A stretch of DNA of 64,000 bases from Pseudalkalibacillus sp051842935 (GCF_051842935.1 NZ_JBPXRR010000001.1:496001-560000), one strand, 5' to 3'; shown: positions 22,923-31,857, counted from the first letter of the stretch. Numbers and translations: made by a program. Notes: generated from the sequence alone by a model not told the origin.

Positions 22923-23633
22923 ATGAAGACCGAAACCATACATAATACGGAAGATGTGCTGAAGATGCTCGACTCGATGCTGCGTGACGAGGCAGCATTT
23001 TGGGATTCATTTTACGAAGATCGGAAGAAGGAGATCCCATTCTTCGTCAATGTGCCGGATGAGAACCTCGTCGAGTATTTCGAAAAAGGATGGGCAAAAC
23101 CGGGACGCGTGCTAGAGTTAGGATGTGGTCCTGGTCGCAACTCGGTCTACTTCGCAGAGCAAGGGTGTGAGGTGGATGCAATCGACTTATCGATAGAAGC
23201 GCTCCAATGGGCGAAGGAAAGAGCGGACGAAAAGCAGGTCCAGATCAACTTCATGAACGGAAGCCTCTATGAGCTGGAAGTGGAGGAAGCCAGTTATGAT
23301 ATCATTTATGATTCCGGCTGTTTCCATCACATTCCGCCTCACCGTCGGATGACGTTTGTGAACCTCATCCAGAGAGCGTTGAAGCCAGGCGGTCTTTTTG
23401 TCATCACCTGTTTTGCGGCAGGGGACATGGGCTCAGAAATCTCGGACTGGGAAGTGTATCGTCAAGGCAGCATGAAGGGCGGGCTCGGGTATACCGATGA
23501 GAAGCTGAAGGAGATCTTCAATGCTTTCAAACCAGTGGAGATGCGAAAAATGAAAGACATTCAACAGCCCGCGGACACGTTCGGCGTTCCGTTTTTATGG
23601 GTCGGATTGTTCCAGAAAGAGGATGAAGCATGA
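22923..23633 (+). CDS. Class I SAM-dependent methyltransferase
   Basis: 236 residues. SAM-binding motif I is RVLELGCGPGRNSVYFAEQG (about 62-81); motif II acidic residue is in VDAIDLSIEALQWAKE; motif IV/post-I is YDIIYDSGCFHHIPPHRR, and LKPGGLFVITCF is motif V-VI. Acts on an unknown small molecule; related proteins include tellurite-resistance TehB-like and thiopurine-type methyltransferases, but nothing here selects one. The GNAT gene begins 2 nt after its stop, implying an operon with the following genes. Confidence 0.88.
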   Translation: MKTETIHNTEDVLKMLDSMLRDEAAFWDSFYEDRKKEIPFFVNVPDENLVEYFEKGWAKPGRVLELGCGPGRNSVYFAEQGCEVDAIDLSIEALQWAKERADEKQVQINFMNGSLYELEVEEASYDIIYDSGCFHHIPPHRRMTFVNLIQRALKPGGLFVITCFAAGDMGSEISDWEVYRQGSMKGGLGYTDEKLKEIFNAFKPVEMRKMKDIQQPADTFGVPFLWVGLFQKEDEA

Positions 23634-23634
23634 G

Positions 23635-24132
23635 ATGAAGATTCGCCAGATCAAGGAGTCTGATGCCAAAGCATTCCTTAAGCTTCTTAAACAATTGGAT
23701 GGCGAGACCGAGTTCATGCTTTTTGAAGACGGAGAGCGGACAACGACGATCAATGAGCAAGCTTCCAAGATTAAATCCATTACCCATGACCCGCATTCGA
23801 CCATTTTTGTCGTTGAAAAAGAAGCCCGACTCATCGGATTCCTCGGAGCGATGGGAAATGCGCAAAACCGAAGGCGTCATAGCATTCATATTGCAATCGG
23901 GATCTTACAACAGTGGGTCGGACAGGGCATCGGCAGAAAGCTTTTTGAGGAAGTGGAACGATGGGCGAAGCAAAATGGAATGCATCGACTCGAGTTGACG
24001 GTGATGGTCCATAACGAAGCAGGGATCGCATTATATAATAAAGCAGGCTATGAAATTGAAGGGGTCAAGCGTCATTCCATGCAAGTGAATGGTACTTACA
24101 TTGATGAATATTACATGGCGAAACTGATTTAA
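23635..24132 (+). CDS. GNAT family N-acetyltransferase
   Basis: 165 residues from MKIRQIKESDAKAFLKLL. The acetyl-CoA loop is QQWVGQGIGRKLFEEVERWA, followed by LELTVMVHNEAGIALYNKAGYEIEG, matching RimI/SpeG-like members. The start at 23635 lies 12 nt after AAGAGG; ATG 23623 sits on that site. Tightly coupled to the methyltransferase upstream and NUDIX gene 14 nt downstream. Substrate unknown. Confidence 0.88.
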   Translation: MKIRQIKESDAKAFLKLLKQLDGETEFMLFEDGERTTTINEQASKIKSITHDPHSTIFVVEKEARLIGFLGAMGNAQNRRRHSIHIAIGILQQWVGQGIGRKLFEEVERWAKQNGMHRLELTVMVHNEAGIALYNKAGYEIEGVKRHSMQVNGTYIDEYYMAKLI

Positions 24133-24145
24133 AGGTGGAGAGAGC

Positions 24146-24613
24146 ATGACGGTCAACTATAAAATATGGACATTTTGTATGATTCAGGACGGAGACAAGA
24201 TCTTGCTGATCGACCGACAGAAAGAAGTATTCAAAGGTTTCATTCCGCCTGGAGGCAGTGTGGAATTCCCAGAGTCCATCATGGACTGTGCCATACGTGA
24301 AGTGAAGGAAGAAACTGGACTGACGGTGCGCAACCTGGAGTTCAAAGGGCTGAATGAATACGTGAATCCTACGACGAATGCTCGTTATATGATCTTCAAT
24401 TACTTGACGAAAGACTTTGAAGGCGAACTGCTGGAGAATCCACCGGAAGGGAAACTTTACTGGGTGCCGATTGATGAAGCCCTTCAACTTCCGATGCAAA
24501 AGTCGTTCAAGCGGAGGTTCCCGCTGTTTTTTGAAGATGGGACCTTTGAAATACATGTCGTCTGGGACAACGTGCAGAACGAGGAAGAAGAGGTGACGAT
24601 TAATCGAACATGA
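24146..24613 (+). CDS. NUDIX hydrolase
   Basis: 155 residues. The Nudix box is present as GGSVEFPESIMDCAIREVKEETGL (spaced G-x5-E-x7-REVxEETGL), spelled here in outline. A beta strand ILLIDRQKEVF precedes it and LYWVPIDEALQL follows. Such proteins cleave nucleoside diphosphate derivatives; 8-oxo-dGTP-type activity is only one possibility. AGGTGG precedes the ATG by about 9 nt. The stop overlaps the start of the next gene by 4 nt (ATGA). Confidence 0.86.
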   Translation: MTVNYKIWTFCMIQDGDKILLIDRQKEVFKGFIPPGGSVEFPESIMDCAIREVKEETGLTVRNLEFKGLNEYVNPTTNARYMIFNYLTKDFEGELLENPPEGKLYWVPIDEALQLPMQKSFKRRFPLFFEDGTFEIHVVWDNVQNEEEEVTINRT

Positions 24614-25530
24614 ATGATAGGTTGGTTTACCATATGGAATACATAGATTTGATTTTGTTAGGGTTAGTGGCATTCGTTTTATGGTATTGGTTCAAGAGGA
24701 GAGAGGACGAGGAGCGACATTTGGGATGGAAGCTCGTTGGCTATTATTTGCTGGGCATTTTTACGTTCAAATTCAATGGGTTCCCTATTCCTTTAGGGCT
24801 TGTAATATTCCTTCTATTATTAAAACCTACCATCAATCAAAAAGTAAAATCCTACGCCGTTTATACAGGGTTGGCGGTTGTGATTCTTTCCATCACGATT
24901 CCTTACGCTCAAGAGAAATTTTACGAGTTTCCGCGTGAGGTCGAGGCGAAAGGACCAAACAGCATCTATGATTTTCAGTTTCAGGATAACTGGAAAAAGC
25001 TAAAGGAAGAGTTCAATATCAATTTTGCCATAATCGAGATGATTGATCTAAAGTATACAAAGGATGGGCACATCGAATATTTCCGTTTTCAGGCGGAAGA
25101 TCATAGTAATGGTATTGACCAGGTTCGTTACTTCATCGAATTGGAAGGCTCCGAGGAATGGCATGTGCAGCGATCTCGTTCAGAGTATGAACAACCTCCT
25201 CATTGGCAGGAAGAACAAGAAAAGCTGACAGTCAACCAATTTTTCCGTATGTTGGATGAGGTGGACTTGAGGGAAATGCAACCTGGTGAATCTTCTAAGA
25301 GGTTTCATGTGACGGCTCATTATTTGACCAAGTCCTATTATGCTGTGAAAGAAAACGAAAAGTATGGGGTAACGGGAAGTGAAGTTTTTGAAATCACGAA
25401 TGATCAACTCCCAGTCTATGGATATACAGTCGATATGTGTGGCTATTCTGGAAAAGTGGAAGATTGTACAACCTATGCCAATTACCTATTTGAACCCGTT
25501 TTGAATGCAAAAGACGATGCCCATGAATGA
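24610..25530 (+). CDS. Membrane protein with large C-terminal domain, unknown function
   Basis: 306 residues. Three to four hydrophobic segments in the first 110 residues (MEYIDLILLGLVAFVLWYWF, LVGYYLLGIFTF, PLGLVIFLLLLKP, YTGLAVVILSITI), then about 190 residues of soluble acidic and aromatic sequence with two late cysteines (DMCGYSGKVEDC). The ATGA overlap with the NUDIX gene suggests translational coupling; ATG 24634 is an alternative start. No family recognised. Confidence 0.68.
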   Translation: MNDRLVYHMEYIDLILLGLVAFVLWYWFKRREDEERHLGWKLVGYYLLGIFTFKFNGFPIPLGLVIFLLLLKPTINQKVKSYAVYTGLAVVILSITIPYAQEKFYEFPREVEAKGPNSIYDFQFQDNWKKLKEEFNINFAIIEMIDLKYTKDGHIEYFRFQAEDHSNGIDQVRYFIELEGSEEWHVQRSRSEYEQPPHWQEEQEKLTVNQFFRMLDEVDLREMQPGESSKRFHVTAHYLTKSYYAVKENEKYGVTGSEVFEITNDQLPVYGYTVDMCGYSGKVEDCTTYANYLFEPVLNAKDDAHE

Positions 25531-26050
25531 TCAAATGAAAATCCACATCATCGGTTCGGTCGGCAGTGGGAAGACTATCTTCGCGAGGAAATTGTCCTCG
25601 GTGATGGGCATTCCTTTTTACGAGATTGATAATGTCGTGTGGGATCGCTCGGGAACAGAGGATGTTCGTCATCCGGAAAAAGAGCGGAACCGCCAGTTCG
25701 CTGAATTGATTTCCAAAGAGGAATGGATCATTGAAGGTGCACAATATGGGTGGACGAGCGAAGGCTTCCGAAGAGCGGACCTGATCATCATGCTGTATCC
25801 GCATCTCTGGATCCGGAACTACCGCATATTAAGGCGTTACGTCCGGTTCAAGCTGGGCTATGAACAATTGAATTACAAGCATGAGTTCCGGCATCTGTTC
25901 AAGTTGTATAAATGGAACTACAAGTTTGAATATCGAGGCAAAGACGATCTGCTGGAGCAGTTCGCCTCATACGAACAGAAACTTGTCATTTTAAAAAACA
26001 ACAAAGAGATTGAAAGGTTCCTAGATGAAACTAGGAATAGAAAGGAATAA
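25523..26050 (+). CDS. P-loop kinase-like protein (FlaR/topology-modulation type)
   Basis: About 175 residues starting MNDQMKIHIIGSVGSGKTIF, with the Walker A motif GSVGSGKT. The middle carries YEIDNVVWDRSG and KEEWIIEGAQYGW, and a C-terminal Arg/Tyr-rich section (RILRRYVRFKLGYEQL) typical of proteins annotated as DNA topology modulation protein FlaR or adenylate-kinase-like. The start overlaps the previous gene by 8 nt. Actual substrate unknown; a small nucleotide or nucleoside kinase is likely. Confidence 0.85.
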   Translation: MNDQMKIHIIGSVGSGKTIFARKLSSVMGIPFYEIDNVVWDRSGTEDVRHPEKERNRQFAELISKEEWIIEGAQYGWTSEGFRRADLIIMLYPHLWIRNYRILRRYVRFKLGYEQLNYKHEFRHLFKLYKWNYKFEYRGKDDLLEQFASYEQKLVILKNNKEIERFLDETRNRKE

Positions 26051-26055
26051 TTAAG

Positions 26056-26580
26056 TTGTCATTATCATTGATTTTTCTATTGGGTGTTGTCATTATTTTC
26101 TTCCTTCTTACTCGAAGGAAACAGATGTATCAAACGGCTGGATTTAACAATCGGCTCACCAAATGGATGGCTTCTCAAAAGTGGTTTCGGAGCCCATGGT
26201 TGAGCGGGGGATTGGTGTTCTTGATGAATGCATTATATTTCGGATTAACGATACTCATTCTCTATCTACTCATGTTGATTCACATCCCATATATCCACTT
26301 GATAGTCATGCTAAGTGCGGTCATCGTCAGCATCCTTTCATGGGTGACAGTAGGAAGTTCTTATGAAGGAACTAAACGTAGCCGTTATAAGTTGGGAACT
26401 TTGGGTAGTAGCTTTTATCTCATTATGTTTCTTATTTTCCTTTACATGTACATAAATATTGAGCCCTCTTATCCAGGTGAGGATACCTTTATGGCTGCCA
26501 TCGGACTCATCATGGCGATGATTGTCACGGTTGTTGCGACAATTATTTGTTTTGTATGCGTGTCTTTCAGGAGAGAGTAG
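26056..26580 (+). CDS. Membrane protein of unknown function (174 aa, TTG start)
   Basis: Five hydrophobic segments: residues about 3-18, 50-74, 77-96, 110-132 and 142-170. Loops carry the basic segment TRRKQMYQTAGFNNRLTKWM and GSSYEGTKRSRYKLG. TTG start 9 nt after AAGGA, 5 nt after the kinase gene. Ends FVCVSFRRE. Not recognised. Confidence 0.65.
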   Translation: MSLSLIFLLGVVIIFFLLTRRKQMYQTAGFNNRLTKWMASQKWFRSPWLSGGLVFLMNALYFGLTILILYLLMLIHIPYIHLIVMLSAVIVSILSWVTVGSSYEGTKRSRYKLGTLGSSFYLIMFLIFLYMYINIEPSYPGEDTFMAAIGLIMAMIVTVVATIICFVCVSFRRE

Positions 26581-26582
26581 AA

Positions 26583-26954
26583 ATGAAAAAATCTATACTA
26601 TGCATCTTCTTGTTTGCCCTTTTGTCCGGTTGCAATAATGAAAAAGTATTAGAGCCAGATACTGCGATGAATGCTGCCACATTGATGAAGCACCGAATGA
26701 ATATTGAAAACTATGAAGCGTTTAAACAGTTGTTCCATGAAGCATCCAAAGGGGAAGTCACAATGGAAGAGTTTGATGAACTTGGTAAGTTGACAACTGC
26801 AAGTACCGATTTTCGAGAGCATATGCTTGTCACTTTTACCAATGGGGAAATGCTGCTTGTAGAATTCGCTCCAAAACTGGAAGACGATGAACATTACCAA
26901 ATTGTTGATGTGAAACCTGTACCTGATGACGTGAAGGCGTTTTTTGAAAGATGA
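26583..26954 (+). CDS. Small lipoprotein of unknown function
   Basis: 123 residues starting MKKSILCIFLFALLSGCNNE; the lipobox LLSGC places the lipid Cys at about 17. GGAGAG lies 5 nt before ATG. The mature part is soluble and acidic (EAFKQLFHEASKGEVTMEEF, MLVTFTNGEMLLVEFAP) and ends PDDVKAFFER. The VTFTNGEMLLVEF plus IVDVKPVPDDV layout is reminiscent of small Bacillus lipoproteins, unnamed. It follows the membrane gene by 2 nt, likely one transcript. Confidence 0.75.
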   Translation: MKKSILCIFLFALLSGCNNEKVLEPDTAMNAATLMKHRMNIENYEAFKQLFHEASKGEVTMEEFDELGKLTTASTDFREHMLVTFTNGEMLLVEFAPKLEDDEHYQIVDVKPVPDDVKAFFER

Positions 26955-27079
26955 TGAAGGTGGAGCTTGTTGAGTTAAGTGAGAGAAAACAGACGACAAA
27001 TCCATAACAATAAAAAGGGATTCCCTTCCAATTAAGCGAAATAGAATTCAGATGAAACCAATCGTTAGGAGATGAAGGA

Positions 27080-28213
27080 ATGCGAGACGAAAGACTTGTT
27101 CAATTAGCAAAAACACTTGTCAATCATTCAGTGGAATTAAAGGAAAATGAAAAGGTTTTGATATCAGGCAGTGTCATCGCCAAGCCGTTGATGAAAGAAA
27201 TCATCCGTGAGGTATATCGGATCGGTGGCTTGCCCTTCTTGGATTTGAAAGACGACGAGTTGTTGGTGGAGATTGTAAAAGATTCCACAGAACGTACGGC
27301 GGAAATCCAAAAGGGATGGATGGAACGAAAACTTGAAGACCTTGATGCCTTCATCTTTGTCCGTGTGAATGAGAACGATGCGGAAATGTCGGGCGTACCT
27401 TCTGAAATCCTCCAGCAGTATGGAAAAGTCATTCGTAGTGTGAACACCCGTATCATGAACGAACGGAAGTGGGTGCTGTTGAACTATCCGACACCTGCAG
27501 CGGCTCAAAAAGCGAAGATGGGTACAGAACAGTATGAAGATTATCTGCTGGAAGTATGCAGTGTCGATTACGAGAAGATGGCGGAAAAACAGAAGCCACT
27601 TGTGGAATTGATGGAACGAACCGACCGAGTCCGACTTGTTGCACCGAACACAGATTTGTCGTTCTCCATTAAAGATATCCCAGTGGTTGCAAGCCATGGG
27701 AAACGAAACATTCCAGATGGTGAGATTTTCACATCACCGGTAAAAGACAGCGTAAACGGAACGATTACATTCAACACGCCTTGTCCATATCGCGGTGTAA
27801 CGTTCAACAATGTTTCCCTTACGTTCAAAGACGGTAAAATCATTGAGGCGACGAGTGACAACACGGAAAAATTGAACGAAATCCTCGATTCAGACGAAGG
27901 AGCTCGATATATAGGTGAGTTCGCAATCGGACTCAATCCACTCATCAATAATCCAGTCGGAGACATCTTGTTTGATGAGAAGATCAATGGAAGTATCCAC
28001 TTTACACCAGGGCAAGCGTACGAAAGTGCGGACAACGGCAACCGCTCCATGGTCCACTGGGATATGGTATTGATCATGAAGGAAGCCTTCGGTGGCGGAG
28101 AAATCTACTTCGATGATCAACTGATTCAGAAGAACGGCATCTTCCAACCAGCGGAGCTGCAAGGATTGAACCCAGAACAACTGGTGAAAAAGGAAGAAAA
28201 AGTACAGGTTTGA
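27080..28213 (+). CDS. M29 family aminopeptidase (AmpS/PepS type)
   Basis: 377 residues, somewhat short for the ~410-residue family. M29 enzymes use two metal ions (cobalt or zinc). Ligand blocks are present: NIPDGEIFTSPV (first Glu), IGEFAIGLNP (second Glu), SIHFTPGQAYE (His, near His of standard HFAxGxAY) and VHWDMVL (His and Asp). The N-terminal part (VQLAKTLVNHSVELKENEKVLI) is typical. AGGAGATGAAGGA precedes the ATG. Cleaves N-terminal residues of short peptides in the cytoplasm. Confidence 0.92.
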   Translation: MRDERLVQLAKTLVNHSVELKENEKVLISGSVIAKPLMKEIIREVYRIGGLPFLDLKDDELLVEIVKDSTERTAEIQKGWMERKLEDLDAFIFVRVNENDAEMSGVPSEILQQYGKVIRSVNTRIMNERKWVLLNYPTPAAAQKAKMGTEQYEDYLLEVCSVDYEKMAEKQKPLVELMERTDRVRLVAPNTDLSFSIKDIPVVASHGKRNIPDGEIFTSPVKDSVNGTITFNTPCPYRGVTFNNVSLTFKDGKIIEATSDNTEKLNEILDSDEGARYIGEFAIGLNPLINNPVGDILFDEKINGSIHFTPGQAYESADNGNRSMVHWDMVLIMKEAFGGGEIYFDDQLIQKNGIFQPAELQGLNPEQLVKKEEKVQV

Positions 28214-28306
28214 TAGAAGGTGGAATGAAAATCGAGTATGAACGGAAAAGTTTGTACTCGGTTTTTCCATTTGATAGGTTCATTATTTAAGTGTAAGGAG
28301 TGCACC

Positions 28307-28564
28307 ATGAAGAAAGTCATTACATACACTTTTTCAGTTATATATATTGTAATAATCGTTGGAATCATAGAAATGTTATACGATGATAACCCGAATAACG
28401 ACCATTATGGCCAATATCTGCTCATTGTGATGATGTTCATCCAGGGCATCCATTATTTACTTCGAGATAAACTTGAAAATAAGAAGAGTCGCAAAAGTGA
28501 TTATCTTTTTGTTCTCGTTACAGTGGGCCTACTCATATGGGCAAGTACAGCTTATCTTACATAG
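28307..28564 (+). CDS. Small membrane protein (85 aa)
   Basis: Starts MKKVITYTFSVIYIVIIVG after AAGGAG. Three hydrophobic helices separated by a polar acidic loop (LYDDNPNNDHYG) and a Lys-rich loop (DKLENKKSRKSDY). This resembles the small YrhC/YqhY-neighbour type membrane proteins but I cannot name it. It ends 11 nt before the next GNAT gene. Confidence 0.62.
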   Translation: MKKVITYTFSVIYIVIIVGIIEMLYDDNPNNDHYGQYLLIVMMFIQGIHYLLRDKLENKKSRKSDYLFVLVTVGLLIWASTAYLT

Positions 28565-28575
28565 GGAGAGATCGA

Positions 28576-29115
28576 ATGGAATTTCAGCAGCTGGAAACAG
28601 AACGACTACATCTGGTTCAAATTAAACAGGGACACACTGAAAGCTTCTACAACATCCTATCAAGGGATGATGTTATCCAATATTATGGAATGGATCGCCT
28701 GACGAGCATGGACCAGGCATCTAAAATCATTGATTCATTCCAAAGTCATTTTGAAAAGAAACAAGCGATACGTTGGGGAATGGTGCATAAAGAAACAGAG
28801 GAGTTCATCGGCACTTTAGGCTTGAACAATTTGAGTCTCTGGAGCAATAAATCGGAAATCGGATTTGAATTGCACCCTGACTACTGGAAAATGGGGCTGA
28901 CTTCTGAAGCGGTGAAAGCAGTGTTGGATTATTCGTTCACCGAGCTGGAATTGTACCGGTTGGGAGCAGTCACATATCCACAAAACGAAGCATCTATTAA
29001 TCTGCTCATGAATCTTGGTTTCAAGGAAGAAGGTAGATTAAGAGGCTATCTCTATCAAAATCAACAGTCTCACGATGCGCTCATCTTCTCTTTGTTAATG
29101 CCTGAATGGGAATAG
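28576..29115 (+). CDS. RimJ/RimL-type GNAT N-acetyltransferase
   Basis: 179 residues starting MEFQQLETERLHLVQIKQG, with AGGGAGA upstream. LETERLxLxQ, IGTLGLNNLSLWSNKSEIGF, LHPDYWKMGLTSEAVKAVLDY and GAVTYPQNEASINLLMNLGF are the classic RimJ/RimL blocks. Family members acetylate ribosomal protein N-termini, amino acids or antibiotics. No substrate can be assigned. Confidence 0.9.
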   Translation: MEFQQLETERLHLVQIKQGHTESFYNILSRDDVIQYYGMDRLTSMDQASKIIDSFQSHFEKKQAIRWGMVHKETEEFIGTLGLNNLSLWSNKSEIGFELHPDYWKMGLTSEAVKAVLDYSFTELELYRLGAVTYPQNEASINLLMNLGFKEEGRLRGYLYQNQQSHDALIFSLLMPEWE

Positions 29116-29141
29116 TAGATAAATTCTATAGGGGGGATCAC

Positions 29142-29357
29142 ATGAGAAAAGGACTAGCTTACGTGTGTGCTTTGTTTTCAGTTTCATTTCTATTGTTTTT
29201 TATTGTGACTTCCACACTAGAAACAGCATTTCCCTCCATTTCATTTTTCCTTGCCACGATAGTTGGTACGTTTATTTTGGATAAAAACCAATGGTTTGTT
29301 GAGTGGTTTGAAATAAAAGGTCCTACTAAAAACGAAGGAGACCATCATGAACTATAA
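29142..29357 (+). CDS. Small membrane protein (71 aa)
   Basis: GGGGGGAT precedes MRKGLAYVCALFSVSFLLFF. Two hydrophobic helices (about 4-23 and 30-50), then FEIKGPTKNEGDHHEL. The 3' end overlaps the next GNAT gene by 11 nt, so the two are probably translated together. Not recognised. Confidence 0.6.
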   Translation: MRKGLAYVCALFSVSFLLFFIVTSTLETAFPSISFFLATIVGTFILDKNQWFVEWFEIKGPTKNEGDHHEL

Positions 29358-29790
29358 AATAGAAGTTTCTACAGAAAAGTACGAAGCGTTCTCTGAATTC
29401 ATTACGAACAAGCTCAAGGAATACAACAATTCAAAATCCATTCATCATAAGGAATCGAGAAAAGAAGGTTCGCGCAAGCCAATTCGCGTCATTTTGACCG
29501 ATGATCAGGAACAATGGATCGGCGGGTTGACTGCAGATGTTTATTGGGACTGGTGCGAACTCCATTATTTCTGGATTAGTGAGGCGTACCGTCAAAAAGG
29601 GCTCGGCGCACAATTGCTCGAGAAAATGGAGGAAGAGGCAAAGGCGAAAGGAGTCACGAAAGTACTTGTCACGACCTTTGAATTCCAGGCTCGTTCTTTT
29701 TATGAAAAGCATGGATTTGAAGTCGTCGGTGAAATTAAAGACTATCCACCTGGCGTCAGCCATTACACCTTAGTGAAAAAGTTCGCCTAA
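29347..29790 (+). CDS. GNAT family N-acetyltransferase
   Basis: 147 residues. The acetyl-CoA loop is YRQKGLGAQLLEKMEEEA; FEFQARSFYEKHGFEVVGEIKDYPPG follows in pieces, a pattern common in the group near Bacillus YhhY or AAC-like proteins. The N-terminal part binds substrate: KPIRVILTDDQEQWIGGLTA. AAGGAG lies 7 nt before ATG. Substrate unknown. Confidence 0.88.
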   Translation: MNYKIEVSTEKYEAFSEFITNKLKEYNNSKSIHHKESRKEGSRKPIRVILTDDQEQWIGGLTADVYWDWCELHYFWISEAYRQKGLGAQLLEKMEEEAKAKGVTKVLVTTFEFQARSFYEKHGFEVVGEIKDYPPGVSHYTLVKKFA

Positions 29791-29937
29791 CATGTTGTAA
29801 AAATCCTGTGCAATTGGGTGTTTTTTGTAGAATTTGGTGAAATCTTGTTACACAAATCATGGAATCTTAGAGGAAATTACTATCTGTGTATAGAAAAAGT
29901 AACCTAAAGACATGGTTAGAATCCAGGGAGGTACAAC

Positions 29938-30648
29938 GTGAGAAAAATTTTGCCGGGGTCTATTCTATCCTACACACAATACGGTTACTTGAAGGTAGCA
30001 AAGAACATCAAAACCAAATGTCCAAAGTGCAGCAAGACAGGAGAATTTGCGTTAAAAGCGAACTTTTACCAGGTTCGGAAAACCGGATTGTTCGGGGAGG
30101 GGATCTGTTCAGAGTGTAAGAAGCCGTCCGAGTTCGTCATCATGCTGAAAGATCAACCGAATCAACAGGTGAAAGAAGCCGACATCTACATATACGATCC
30201 GACCGCTTCGGAAGGACGTCTTGAGCATTTTGAACAGAACAAGAATATGCCGATTGACCTTGTCCGTTCCTATACATCCGCGTTGAACGTCAGTCAGTCT
30301 CAAGATAATTCAGCAACTGCCGTCATGTCGAAAAGAGTCCTTGAGAGTGTTTTGAAAAACTTCATGGGAGAGCGGACGAAAGATCAGTCTCTTGCCCAAC
30401 AATTCGAGCAGCTGCCGGAACATGTGGATTTGACGAAACCGATCTATTCCTTGAGTCAACTCGTACATCCTGATCGTCCCTTCAATGCGATGCTTGATCT
30501 GGAGCGTGAAATTGACGACGAGACAGCGGTATTGTTGATGGAATTGTTAGAGGGACTCATTGAATATCTTTTCATCCTGCCAGAAAAGATCGAATCCGTT
30601 CAAGACCAGATTGAGAAGAAGCTCAATGAACGCGTGAAGAGATTCTAA
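29938..30648 (+). CDS. DUF4145-like protein with a zinc ribbon
   Basis: 236 residues from a GTG start 7 nt after GGGAGG. Near the N-terminus is a CPKC (30-33) ... CSEC (57-60) pair forming a zinc ribbon. This is followed by a helical domain, SATAVMSKRVLESVLKNF, with LVHPDRPFNAML and EIDDETAVLLMELLEGLIEYLF. The second part resembles the DUF4145 module found in defence and restriction-associated proteins, where it often accompanies nucleases; here it stands alone. Function unknown. Confidence 0.68.
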   Translation: MRKILPGSILSYTQYGYLKVAKNIKTKCPKCSKTGEFALKANFYQVRKTGLFGEGICSECKKPSEFVIMLKDQPNQQVKEADIYIYDPTASEGRLEHFEQNKNMPIDLVRSYTSALNVSQSQDNSATAVMSKRVLESVLKNFMGERTKDQSLAQQFEQLPEHVDLTKPIYSLSQLVHPDRPFNAMLDLEREIDDETAVLLMELLEGLIEYLFILPEKIESVQDQIEKKLNERVKRF

Positions 30649-30715
30649 GCGTACTATTCGTTGCAACACGAACATACTCTTGAAAAAATTTAGATTTACA
30701 CAAGGGAGGCGTTCC

Positions 30716-30988
30716 GTGAACCAAATCAAAGGATTTTTCAAGCTATTCCTTCGAGAGCCGATGTGGTTCAAAGTACTGATCCTAGCTACTTTCATCAGTT
30801 CAATCGTGTTCAGTAGTACTTACTTCTCCCATAACCCCTTATTCGAAAGTATCGCAAAGGGCAGTGCGGCGGTTTTCTTTTGTACTTTTGGTCTTAAATA
30901 TCGTAGAAATCTCAAAGTTTCAGTCCCGATGTTCATCGCCGCAATCTTATGCGTTTACTTATCTTACAGTTACATAGGTTCAATCTGA
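30716..30988 (+). CDS. Small membrane protein (90 aa, GTG start)
   Basis: GGGAGG lies 6 nt before GTG. Three hydrophobic segments (LATFISSIVFSSTYF, FESIAKGSAAVFFCTFG and MFIAAILCVYLSY). It follows the DUF4145-like gene and precedes a terminator at 30987-31016. Function unknown. Confidence 0.6.
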   Translation: MNQIKGFFKLFLREPMWFKVLILATFISSIVFSSTYFSHNPLFESIAKGSAAVFFCTFGLKYRRNLKVSVPMFIAAILCVYLSYSYIGSI

Positions 30989-31016
30989 TCAGAGTGGTGA
31001 CACTCTGGTCTTTTTT
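30987..31016 (+). terminator. Rho-independent terminator
   Basis: GATCAGAGTG pairs with CACTCTGGTC (one wobble) around GTGA, followed by TTTTTT, overlapping the stop codon of the small membrane gene. Confidence 0.87.
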
Positions 31017-31082
31017 CATGGTGGCTTGTTTAAGCTTATGTCCTACCGGGTAGTTCTAGGTTGTAAGTCGAAGGAGGGCATC

Positions 31083-31784
31083 ATGGATAAACGACTGCTG
31101 ATTTCTCTTATTCCAATTCTGATTCTTGCGGTATTTATGATGATCAATGTGGTTGAAGATGTAAAGATGAAGAACAGTGAAGTGTTTGTCGCATTAGGTG
31201 ATTCTTTGACCCATGGCGTGGGTGACCAGCAGGGAAGCGGTTATGTCGGTGATCTTCAATATTTACTTAAGGAAAACCAACAGGAGGAAGTGACGGTTGA
31301 AAATCACGGAATTCCCGGTCAACAGTCCGATGGATTGCTCGCTCAATTAGGGCAACCAGAAGTGTTGAATGATGTTGAAGAAGCGGATTACATCACGGTG
31401 TTTATTGGTATGAATGACTTGGTGAAGAGCAATGGTAAGGACTTAAATCCGATTCGTGAAGACAGATTGGAGATCGGTAAAGAAGATTATGAGCATAATC
31501 TCCAGAAGATCTTCAAAATCATCCGTGAAAAAAATCCAGACGCGCGAATCTTATTTTTAGGACTATATAATCCTTATCCATCGTCTGATAAAATTCAGCA
31601 AGTCATTGATGAGTGGAACCGATCGAGTCAGCAAATCGTCAAACAGCATGACCATATGAAGTTCATTCCGACAGACAATCTTTTTGAAGAGAAGTCACAC
31701 AAATATTTCAGCGACTCCCTCCATCCGAACAAGTCTGGCTATAAGCTGATTACGCAACGAATCGTAAAAGAATATGATTTTTAG
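31083..31784 (+). CDS. SGNH/GDSL hydrolase, membrane-anchored or secreted
   Basis: 233 residues starting MDKRLLISLIPILILAVFMM, an uncleaved anchor or signal. Block I is VFVALGDSLTHGVG (Ser nucleophile), block III is GMNDLV, and block V is DSLHPNKSGYK (Asp, His). This is the lipase/acylesterase SGNH fold as in B. subtilis YpmR or LipC. AAGGAGGG precedes the ATG. It is ended by a terminator at 31828-31857. Substrate may be a lipid or acylated wall sugar; not determinable. Confidence 0.9.
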   Translation: MDKRLLISLIPILILAVFMMINVVEDVKMKNSEVFVALGDSLTHGVGDQQGSGYVGDLQYLLKENQQEEVTVENHGIPGQQSDGLLAQLGQPEVLNDVEEADYITVFIGMNDLVKSNGKDLNPIREDRLEIGKEDYEHNLQKIFKIIREKNPDARILFLGLYNPYPSSDKIQQVIDEWNRSSQQIVKQHDHMKFIPTDNLFEEKSHKYFSDSLHPNKSGYKLITQRIVKEYDF

Positions 31785-31827
31785 ACATAGGAATATCCAA
31801 ATAAAAGTCGAATAGGACATAAATGGA

Positions 31828-31857
31828 AGAGTCTTAACAAAGGTTAAGGCTCTTTAT
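31828..31857 (+). terminator. Rho-independent terminator
   Basis: AGAGTCTTAAC pairs with GTTAAGGCTCT (one wobble) around AAAG, followed by TTATTTA. Confidence 0.75.

Noticed and set aside
27568..28077. 169-codon minus-strand frame inside the M29 aminopeptidase gene
   Set aside because: It mirrors the conserved coding strand and has no promoter, start site or recognisable product.
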